From Gnetum montanum (taxonomy: Eukaryota; Streptophyta; Gnetopsida; Gnetales; Gnetaceae): a stretch of 52,836 nt of DNA. Where the stretch lies: contig MNCI01024072.1 of the NCBI GenBank assembly GCA_015680685.1, positions 1,045,320 to 1,098,155 on the forward strand, read 5' to 3'. Shown in pieces: positions 35,501 to 47,500 of this stretch (its first letter is position 1; every line of letters starts with the position of its first letter). A program made the position numbers and the translations under genes. The notes beneath the pieces are model-generated. The model was not told the DNA's origin. It worked only from the letters and a program-made list of their open reading frames with translations, and made no database searches.

Positions 35501-38500
35501 AATGTTTTGCAAGAAAACAATATGTAAACAATGGATGGTAGAGTGAATCTACTGAAGTTACACAGTATTAAACATACAGCCTACCTACCACATTGGAACA
35601 TATCTAGCTTTGTTATATATTTATAATATATATCTATAATTTGACTGCGAGGATCTTGCAAAAACTAAGTTGAAATTTTGTTCATCTACTGTATTGAAAA
35701 TTATCCAAGTTGCCATTTTACTGTATTAGATGTATTCTATAACAATTTTGGTCAAATCCCTGTGATTGCATAATGAGAAGGACAACTAAATCCAATTTTG
35801 ATAATAGATCTTGTGCAGCAAAATATTTTTGAATTTTCATGGATTGTTGTTTTCCATGTATGTTCCGTTTGCCCTTCCAAATTTCATTCGTTGTGTATTG
35901 CAACACGAAGACATAAACATAGAAGCCACAAATTCACTTGGAGAATATATGTAGGCTCTTCCTGGAGCATTATGGATAGAATATTATTTAGTGTTACTGA
36001 TAGGCTTTCGCTGAGTGTTATGGATGAAATATTATTTTATGTTCCTGATCTGTGATATAACTACTACAATGAACCTGGCCACAACCAGCAATTTAAAAAA
36101 TTACAACCTTACAACACATAAATCACCAACCACCTAACGGTAATGCTTAGCAACTTTGGTCAACATATAACTTTGTTAATATGCAACTCGAAACCACAAC
36201 ATGTAAGCGACCAACAAAATTTATACACAAAAATAAAAATATGGTTCCTAAAAATTTGTGTGAATAAGACCTTGGAAAATCTTGCAAAGGCTTTCAAAGC
36301 TGCCATCAATTGAAGATTGTCTCCCCAATCTCTGCTCTACCCATATGTTTGTGAATGATTAGCCAGCTGATCTGTGACCCACCAGCCTTGTACAAAGTTT
36401 TTTTTTAAATTTTTTTTGTTGCCATAGAAATCTGCTGAGTACCAACCATTAGCCTTTTCCCCCTTTTCAGTGTATTCCATTAGTAACCCTTGGAACTAGG
36501 AAGCTCATATATTGTAGCTATTGCTTATCCTTTTTTTAACAGTCAAACCGCAAAGGTTGAACACAGATAACATTGGAGGAGAACATGAAATTTAAAAACA
36601 TAACTAAATAACAAAGTTAAACGTTTAAAATTGAATATCTGAGAATATATGAAACTTGTATGACAGCAATATGAATTTCTCCAATTTCGGATGCTTAAAT
36701 TGTTAGAATCCATTACAAGTTCAAGATTCATTGTTTGTCAGGGATTTGCTATGGTACTAGTGTTTGTGTTTTTTGGAACAGGTAAAAATAAAATTTTATA
36801 AATGGAATAAAATTTGAAGTACAACTGAAACTGTCAAAAGCAATGATAATGAAAATACAGAACATGAGATTGTCATCTGAATGTACCAATCCATTCCTGA
36901 CATCAGAAATGATTAAGTGAAAATGATCAAATAAAATTCAAAGATCAGGCATTCAAAGCCAAATTTATATTCTCATTTCAACTTCTTATTGGTAATCTAT
37001 CTTGACTGCTGTTGCTTCAACAGTTGAACATTCCTTCCAAAGTTCAAAATTCACGTGCTAGTGAAGGCCTTCATATTTTATTAGTATACTATGTTCCTCC
37101 AATCCAAGTCTAGTCTGCCTCACGGTCTTATAAAGATTTTAGCATTGTAAAATCTTGATTTCTAGATTTTTAAACTTTATTCAACATATGAACAATTGCA
37201 GGACAATTCATAAATATATAATTGCCTTTCATATAGAAACAATATTTGCTAAGAATCATTTGTCCTCCTTTTCATCAAGTTATCTTATATGTTAATTCAA
37301 TTTTTAACACTACAATGATATAAAACATTGGTTGAAATAGCAATAGCAGTATTCAAAGGAAACATTATTGCTGTAATAAATTATTGGATATCACAGACAT
37401 AAAAATATTTACGAAGGATGGAGCTGGAGCCATTGTGCAAAGGCCTAGACTGTTATGTCTTTTTTGCATAGATACTATACTTGTTACATTGACATCTTTA
37501 GGTGTTGAATTTATAAAATTAATTGCTGCATGAATATGTTCCTTGTGTTTGGATTATTCATCTTTAGGATTTCAATTTGGCCTTGTTTTCCTCTGAAACT
37601 GCTTCCTCCCCTTTTCACCCTGTTTGCAAATGTGGTCTGCTGCAGTGTTATACCTTAGGAGTTGAAGATTTAAGCCTTCTTTCTGGTGAAGAACTTCATT
37701 CACGTAAGGTGTATCTTGTTATCTTTAATGGACTCATTCTTGGTGTACACAGGCAGCCAAAGGTACATAAAGATATACCTTTATGGTTTCCCCATTAAAA
37801 TTATTTTAGAAGCTGAACTTTTGTCAGTTTCTTTTTTTGATTAGATGTTTGCAATGTATCTGAGGAATCTTCGGAGGGCTGGAAAAATTGGGGAATTTGT
37901 TAGTGTCTTTGTAAATGACAGACAGGTGACTAATGCACATCATTTAATGTTTGTTTTCTATTTTTGAATTGGTAGCCGCATAGATATGCATCTAAAAGAC
38001 TATGGGCCAGAGTAAAAGATGTTATCATCAAACAATGGTATATTTGAGTAGTTAATATTTTATCATAGCTAAAAGTTCTAATCTCCATTAGAGTTTCTAT
38101 AAAGTAATTAAATATATGGATAAATAATGTAGATCCATGGATGATAAAAATTGTTAACCGTAGTAATGAAGAACATAGAGTAAGATGTTTCTTAATTAAG
38201 CTGAAAGCACCACTGATTTTACAAAAGACCAGTAAGTAATGGCATTCTATCTGCTGTCATTTTTGTACCAACTATGATTTTAGTGAGAAAAATTTTTAAT
38301 ATTAATTTCGGTGTAGGTTTTTTCAGCACTTAAAAATTCTAAGTTCAAATATCTAGCCAACGTCAGTCCTCATCCATTTTGAATTGAGTTCCATTTTCAT
38401 ATGGACTTGCTTTCTGCTCTATCCATGGCTTTCTAAGAGACTATTTTGCCACAAGATGTCTAAATAAATCTGTTAATCTGACAACATGGCCATCTTCTCA

Positions 38501-41500
38501 CTAATATGTATTCCTTCGCGTTGTTCAGATGGCTGCCATGTTTCTCTTGTCATTGCTCAACGAAAGTCATTGCTTCCTCCATATGTAACGACCTATTCAG
38601 AGTTCTTGTACAATATCTCCATATCTAACAACCTATTCAGAGTTCTTGTACAATATCTCATATAAATTATTGAATGTGGTCTTTGGTGAAGTCTTCGTTT
38701 TCTTAGTCAGTATACATTATCCCTCTTCACTTTCTGTCTTCCTTAGCTTTAACATTGTTACTCTTGTGTATGTATTTTGTGATGAAATTTGAAGAAGAAA
38801 GGGAGATATATCTGAAGCTTCAGTCTTGGTAGCTTAGTTGCAAATGTTATATAGAGATGTTTATTGTAGAATTTCCTTCAAATTAGGCGCCACTCATTTT
38901 CAGGTCATGTAGAAGAAATTAACAACTGCTTGTGTTTCCGAGTTTGACAGTCTGCAGTGAACAGAAAGTTTCTAATTATTTAATAGCTTACTGTGGAATT
39001 TGTGTTTAGTTGTAACATTTTAAAAATTTACACACATTTTAGTGCTGTTTGTAAACGAGATTTAACTGCATATCCTGGGTATCTACACATTATTTTACGG
39101 TAGATATTTGGCAAATGCTGTCTACTATGTTATTCTAAGTGAATATTTAATGGACTAATATGGATTTAACCATTCAATATTTGGGATACATATTCTGTTT
39201 CAGCACTGTGTCTATGTTGCATCAGATGGTGGTCGTGTTTGTCGTCCTCTGGTGATTGCTGATAATGGTGTCTCAAGAATCAAAGAATATCACATGAAAG
39301 AATTGAAGGTATTTATGAACTTGATTGACAGTATTAGCAGACTGCTGCAAGTTATCACCCATGAAGCATAACAGCATTTTGTAATGATAATGTAGGATGG
39401 CTTTCGCACGTTTGATGATTTCCTGCATGAAGGATTGGTGGAGTACCTTGATGTTAATGAAGAAAATAATGCTCTGGTTTGTTTTTGTTATATAACCCAA
39501 ATTCTATGTTTAGGACATAACCTCAGTTTTAAGCAATAAGTAGTGCCTCTAACTTTTGATGCTCAATCTGACTTGGGTGTGTTGCTTATTTTGAGAATAC
39601 ATAAATATAGATCGCCCTTTATGAATCAGAGGCAACACGTTCAATAACACATATAGAGATTGAACCTTTTACCATTTTGGGTGTCTGTGCTGGACTAATT
39701 CCTTATCCACATCATAATCAGTCACCCAGAAACACATATCAGGTATGCTTAATTGTCCATTCTATTAATGTGTGTGGATAATGGTTATTCACATCTTACC
39801 TTTTTCATCTCATGCATTTTCTTATGTGATCTTATTATAGTGTGCTATGGGAAAACAAGCAATGGGAAATATTGCCTACAATGAGGTACAATGATTTCTA
39901 TACTCTTGGTGCTCTATATGTGTCCTTAATAGCTCTCGGTCGTTTTTCTTACCATATAATTTATCTACATTTTTATTTATGTTCTCATATGTACATGTAG
40001 TAGTCAAGTGTTTTTAGTAGATGGTAGGTTTTCTGTGCACACCTAAGTATCGTGATAATTACTTGATTTTAGTTAGTAACTCTTTGCTTGATTTTCTCCG
40101 GCATATTTTACAATGTTATTGAACTGTTTGTATAGCATGTTATACTGTGCACAATGTTAGAATACATCAATCTGTTAGTGTCTTGGAGACCTCTTTGTGT
40201 GAGTGTATTGCAACTGAGAATACACTCATCAACATTCATTTTTTTTTTTTTGGTATTTTCCAGATGTGATGTTGCATGATGATTATATATCTTGCTTCTT
40301 TTGTTGGCATTACCATTAGTTTTTATATATAAAATTTGGCTGAGAGAATTTTTTTTCCTGTTACAGAATAACAAAATCTTAAAATTGAACTCTTACCCTA
40401 CTGATAGAGAATATTTTTGTGCTTGAGAAGAAAATCAAAACCAGTGTTAAATAATTCTTGCCCTGTTTGTTCAGCTTAAGCTGAAACTTCATCAACATGC
40501 AAAAATCTTAGTAAGGATCTGAAATTTGTAGTAAAGAAATATACAGTAGCACAGGAATTACATATTTTTTTCACTGCAGCAACATTTGGTGCTTGACCAT
40601 GAGACCTAAGTAACAGTGTATTGGTTTTCGTGGCTGTACACATGCTATATTAAAATTCTTGTATGTTGTCTGCGCTATTGTGAGTAAGAGACGTACATGG
40701 ATTGATTGAATTACTTTCTTACATACAATGCTGGCTTTCCGTTCTCTCATTACATATCCATAATGGTTTGTGCGACAAAGCTTATCCGCACCAGTGTTAT
40801 GACCATAATTATTTCATTATTATATGTGAGAAAGTCTAGCCAACTGGTAATTGGCCTCTTTGCCAAAAAATGCAATTCTTTCATATGTAACAGTGAACCT
40901 TTATAACTCCCACTCACATGTGTTAAAAACTGACCTCTAATCTTGAAGTTGATTGTGCCAAGAGTAAAAGAAATGGTATCTTGGAAAAGATTACTCTGAG
41001 AATGTATGTGTTTGAGTTTCTGATTGTGGTCAATTACAAAAGCATTCGCACTGTTGTCTGCTAAAAAAATTATTTTATTTCTTTTCTCGGTAGCATGCTA
41101 TTAATATGTATATCTTACTGGGATTATGTTTTCTGGTTTAGTTATGCAGAATGGATACACTTTTGTATCTCCTTGTTTATCCTCAGCGTCCCCTTTTAAC
41201 TACAAAGACAATTGAGCTTGTAAGTTTTTGCTTATGATTGAAATTTCACATTTCTGGATAACACAGTGGATGACTGCAGCTAACTTAAATTTCCCCATCA
41301 GGTTAAATATGACAAGCTTGGGGCAGGGCAGAATGCAACAGTAGCAGTGATGAGTTATAGTGGTTATGATATTGAGGATGCCATTGTTATGAACAAGTCT
41401 TCTCTTGATCGTGGTTTTGGGCGCTGTATTGTGATGAAGAAGTATGGAGTCTTTCTTGTTTACATTCTTAAGAGTCATAACAAGTTTTATTAACCATAAC

Positions 41501-44500
41501 AAGTTTTATTAACCAGGACATTGGATCATTGTAATTACATTAACAGAAGAACAATGTAGTGTTTTAATCAATGGTAACAGAGCAAATAACAAGGTGCATA
41601 GTTTGAAATGTCACCTAAAATCTTCATTTAGCATCTCTCCTGAACAATAACAAGAGAATGTTATATGGACTAATTAAGATGAAGTAAGATTTGTATATGC
41701 CTTTGGCAGCAGTACTACATTCAAAAATATATTAATGCCAAACTGGGTAGCTGACGATTAGAGTCATTGTTACTAAGTTGACGTATACTGATGCTTTATA
41801 GCTGAGTGATTCTGAGTGTCTTTGTTTTGTTTTTACATCTGATGATGGTAAGACTGTTTTAATACTAGCTGTTTTAAATTTCAGGTATTCTGCAGTTCTC
41901 AAGAGGCATGGAAATCGTACTCAAGATAGAATTGTGGCACCTTCAAGTGGAAAGGCTGAAGGTCGTTTTCAAGTAAGTTTCAGTAGTTTAGCTGATTATT
42001 TATTTTTGAACACCAAGACTCAAAGATTTGACAACCTTGTTTTTCAGTATCTTAATCATCATTATCTTGGTGCCTTTATCCCATCAATGATGGGCTGACG
42101 TTTAAGGTAGATGAAGGATTAGATGATGATTTACTATGGCCGGTTGTCTACCTGACACCAGTTTTCAGTATCTTAATATTCAAGTATATTTCCATTTTAT
42201 ATCCTGTTAATGTTTTATACTGTCCTTGATTAAATCTTATTTATGATATAGCTTGCTGGATACATGTTCCATCAACATTTAATGTTTTTGTTATGGCCTA
42301 TATATTCTCGAAAACCTTATTGTGTCCTACGTTGTTAATTCTTCTTGTAAATATGCACACTTACCATCCTCTGATCTCTTTATCATATCTGTTTTGTAAG
42401 GCTGATTCTCAAGAAGTGTGTATCTACTTGCTTGGAAGAGTTTTAGTTTGGCTGTCATTCGTTTGACAATTGGAAGGATTGCAGTGGTCTTGTGATCCTT
42501 GGAAGGAATGAGATGGGAGTGAATTATCTTGAAATAACTTAATATCTTTGTTGTCTATTCTAATTTATTTTTTTCTTACATGTGTGCCCAACTTCTGAGC
42601 CCTTTTTATCATATGCTGTTCTCTAGCTCTAAATTTCGATTGATTTTAGCGTCATTATAACACGCATCCACTTCATTCATGTATATTTATAGTGACATGA
42701 ATTCATTAATACACTGTCTGGTTCCAACACTCATAATGTTTAATATGCAATGAATTTGTCATGTTTTTGAATCTGATCAAATGCTGAATCTAGCTATTGA
42801 GCAAAGTTTGTAGTTATAGATACTGATGATGTTATTATGTTTGATATTACTTCTCATGTTACAGTATTGTTTTTCACATTCATCAATAGGTTTTAGATAG
42901 TGATGGTATTGCGGCTCCTGGAGAAATAATAAGGAATCATGATATATACATAAATAAGCAAACACCCATCAACACTAAGGTTGAGGTCACAAATCCAATG
43001 GCACTGCCTCACAGGTAATAGAGGGGTTAATTAGATTAATTATTTAATGTTTCTATTCATCAACTTTTTACTCCTATTTCATTCCGTACAGTGCGTATAA
43101 GTTCACCCCACAATCCTACAAGGGACCTGAACCTTCGGTTGTTGATAAAGTTGTGCTGACAAGTAGCGGAGAGGATATTAACATCAAATTTTTGTTCCGT
43201 CAAACTCGGAGGCCAGAGGTATATCGAGCATGCCGTTGTTTTGAACGATTATGTTGTTGTAAACATTCTGTTTTCTCTAATTGTTTAATTATTCCAAATG
43301 AAGCTTGGTGACAAGTTTAGCAGCAGACACGGACAGAAGGGGGTATGTGGGAATATTGTCCAGCAGGAAGACTTTCCATTTTCCGAGCGTGGTATTTGCC
43401 CAGATTTGATCATGAATCCTCATGGGTTTCCAAGGTAATCTTAGAAACTAGATATGTATCAGTAGCATATGGTCATTTATTTTGATTAATTTTCCTTGTT
43501 TGCAACTCATTACTTATTTCCTTTATTCAAATTATATGACATCATAAGTTCCATTTTTGTTAATTTACCTGTTAATAAATTAAATAAAGAAATTGGAGCT
43601 CCAAGGATAGAAAGATTAGTGACTTCAACTGTGTCTTTTTATTCATTTGCTTTATTAGTTCTGTTTGAGCAATCAAACTTATTTCATTTTGGTTTCAATG
43701 TCAAACAGTCGAATGACTATAGGAAAAATGATTGAATTGCTTGGTGGAAAGGCGGGTGTTCTATGTGGTAGATTTCATTATGGCAGTGCTTTTGGAGAAC
43801 CAAGTGGTCATGCTGACAAAGTTGAAACTATCTGGTGGATTTAACTGCCGTTCAATTTTGCAATATTGATTGAAGTGATAGCTCCATATCCATTTTTCCT
43901 TACCATAGGTTTGCTTTTGGTGCAGTGCCACTCTTGTAGAAAATGGTTTTTGTTACAGTGGAAAAGATATGATTTATTCAGGTAGCATTTTATTAGACAT
44001 AAATGTGGTTATCATATTTTTAAAATTTTTAATTTTTAGTGTCATGGATAAGGGATCTGATGGCAACTGAAAATATTTCTTCAAACTTTCATTGGTATGC
44101 AAATGTTGAACAGGTATCACTGGATATCCACTCCAAGCGTACATATTCATGGGTCCTATATATTATCAAAAGCTTAAACACATGGTAAGGCTTGTTGGCT
44201 GTGATAGATGATTTTCTTGTAAAGTTGTACTTAAGAGTATTGTCATATTTTCTGGATGATATGATATTTTTTTGTTTTTCCAATTTTATTGTTGTTCATT
44301 TGGAGCTATATGAATGTGGAAACTGTGATTTTATCATGATGCTCATAAACTCCTTTAGCTTGCCCATATGTATTGGATTCTCTTATTACTTGCAGAAGTC
44401 TTGGATCAGTACTTGAAGCAGGTGATCTTTTTAGTGGAAAATCAAACAATACTGTAATTAAGTATTCATGGTGATGAATGGTTTTCGTCTGATGGGTAGT

Positions 44501-47500
44501 TGGAAGATCTGAAATTGACAACTCAGAGACTGTAACTGCATTATCATGCTTTTTGGGCATCTTTCATCCTGTGCAGAGTTGTAGTTTGATTAAGGATCCC
44601 TACTGATTAATGATGGACTTGGAGTTTGTCCAATGTCACATGAATGAACAATGACACGAACTAAAAATGATAATCAAAAGTAATTGTGTAATGCTTTTCT
44701 CTAGGGAGCAAGAAATTAACATTCAAACCCCCTCAAATGATGCCCAAAAATGCAAGGATAAATTTTTTCCAACAATTGATAGCAGTTTAAACTTGCAGTG
44801 AGAACATCAACAACAATTACATTAACATATGCAGCCAGACCTAAACCTGGAAAACTAATAGTATGCAAATGGCAGACCGCAGATCTGGATTGAAGAGAAT
44901 GCCAACATGACAATTGACATCCGAAAATTCATTTTGCATTTGAAGTATCAAAACAAATGTGGTATGAAATAATGTTGAATGAGGGTAAATTTGAGTATAA
45001 TTTTTTCTTGATATTTCAACAAGACATGCAACTGAGTCCTATGAAATATACTGGTTAGTGAGGCATTGCTTAGTTGGTTAGACCATGCGGCTTATGGTTT
45101 GATTCTGGTAGGTATGCGGATGTGACACATTGTTATGTTCTGCTCAAGTTCTATGAAAGTTTTGTGTTGGCTATATATTCAGAGGGTACATATAATCATT
45201 TAGTTCCATTTTTGACAACCCTCCCCCAACCCCAAACCTAAATCCAAAATATACTGAAACTAAATTTGTATTTATGTCCAGTGAAACCCTTTTGGATCCA
45301 TCACACACAACAGTTTCAAAATTCCTTTTACAGTGTTTTTCTTAATCCATATCTCAATGTTGCCCCTGGGAAGTGAATGTATGACCTGGGGTTTCCATGC
45401 AAAGGCTCTTGCCACTAAGCTAAACACCTCATTATTCAATTATGCCCTAGACACTAAGGATCTGTTGGACTAGTTCAATTTCATAATGCCCATATATCTC
45501 AATGGTAACTTATTGGATCAAACCTGTGACTTGTAGTATGCAAGTCATGTGCATTATCCTACTACAAGTTTACACACATGAAGAGATTAAAGTGATATTG
45601 ACGAATATTTTCAAACCTAATATGGACACATCATTCTTTGCATAATGCCCGTATATCTCAATGGTAAGTATGCAAGTCGTGTGCATTATTTTATAAGTCA
45701 CATGCCTTGATATGAAGAGAGTAAAGTGAAATTGGTGAATATTTTTCAAACCTAATATGGACACAAGTTTATCAATAGGGTGCTTGAATAAGCTGCTATA
45801 AAATGAAGTCTTATTTTTTGGTCTGAACAGGTAAAAATAAAATTTTATGGTAATAAAATTTAGATTTGGAGTAAAAAATAATTTCTATTAGAATATGAAC
45901 TCATCCCTAACCTCAATTTATAGCTAGATCTTTTAATTTTTCTGTATCAAGGATTCAAGCCGTTAATCCCCATTATGTGTCATGTTTTCTTTTCAACTGT
46001 TTGTTAGCAATTATTGTAGTCTCTTTAAGTTGCTTCTGATCGCTTAAAAATTCAGTGATTTCTTCCTTCCAAGCTTCAAATATCACATGTGCTGGCAATG
46101 CCCCCCAAATGTTGATCTGTTACTTTCCTAAATCCAGATATAAGCAACTACCGGGAAGTTGCATAAAGATATGATACCAATGTCATGTTCAGTTTTAATA
46201 AATCATCTATTAACCATCATGCTTTTTCATTTCAAGTTATCTCTTTCTAATTTTATCTTTGCCTGTGGTCTTATAAAACATATGAACTTAAAAGAAGAGT
46301 TAAAAATTACAGGCCAATGCATAGCTTCATTATCTCTTTAGTTTGTATGTAATATATCGGGTATTTACTGTCTCGTATGAAGTGGGTGTGTTCCCATAAT
46401 CAAAACTAATCATAATATGAGATTTCGTGTATCACTCTTTCATCCGTGTACATGTTTTAAGTCCATTCTTATATGTTTGATTCACTAACAGTACATTCAT
46501 TTTAAAAATTCTTTAATTCCCAAAAAATAACAGAATTTATACCATTCCAAGAATTGAGCATTTTATTCACAGTCAGGATTCTGCCAAAGAAATCCGTACT
46601 CCAATTTTGGATTAACAGGGGTATCTTTTGAGCATGAGCCATTGATCAGTTGGTTAGCTTGCGTTCCCTTGGATTGAAAAGGTGAAAGTGATTGGGTTCA
46701 AAACCAGAACTGGGACACTATACCAGCCTGGGGGTGTTGTTCTAGGCATATCACTAAAAATCACATTACCCTCTTAAAAAAATAAGGGTATCTTTTAAAG
46801 AGTTTCATTTTAGAGGGAACTTATGACAATCAATGCCAGCGTTCAAGAATGAAGTAATCTATATTTTGCCTTATTCTTTATACAGGTTCTGGACAAGATG
46901 CATGCTCGTGCCAGTGGTCCCAGAGTGATGTTAACAAGGCAGCCTACCGAAGGAAGAAGTCGTGAAGGAGGTATGGCATATAGGAAAGGTCAATTTCTTG
47001 TATATATTAACACTCTTAATTTTTGACAAAAATTTGAAATGAGTATGTTCAGGTCTGAGATTAGGAGAGATGGAACGTGATTGTTTAATTGCTTATGGTG
47101 CAAGTATGATGATATTAGAGCGCTTAATGATTTCAAGTGATCAGTTTGAAGTACAGGTAATGGAAGAGAATGCCAACATAACACTGATTGATATTGCTAT
47201 TATATATTGGGGTTTTAGAGGAAAATATTTATATTATAAGGACTTATTCAATTCATCTTTTTGCCTCCAAAATGACAGGTATGTACAAACTGCGGCTTGT
47301 TAGGTTACTATAATCACAAGCTGAAGATGAATTACTGCACCGCTTGCAAAAATGGTGATCATATATCTACCATGAAGCTACCGTATGCATGCAAACTAAT
47401 GTTTCAGGTATGTCAATTTAATATGCAATCAAGACATCCTATTGCAATTTTCTGCTTTAGTAGTTTTAACATATTTTACCTTTATTTGGAATCTATAGGA

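Larger units (their letters stand above)
44185..46885 (+). other. NRPC2 intron 34 (2.7 kb), SINE-rich
   Basis: Donor GTAAGG, acceptor TTTATACAG. It holds four SINE-like insertions (listed separately) and a second copy of the repeat seen in intron 19 (45,815-46,110). A duplicated CATAATGCCC.TATATCTCAATGGTAA block lies at about 45,483 and 45,640. Confidence 0.8.

Noticed and set aside
37577-37645. Upstream extension of NRPC2 exon 20
   Set aside because: The frame is open, but the acceptor CTGCTGCAG at 37,645 joins exon 19 (VSL) to CYTLGVED as in the family. The extension would add non-conserved residues.
45570-45764. 64-codon minus-strand frame in intron 34
   Set aside because: It arises from the duplicated SINE block and has no coding features.
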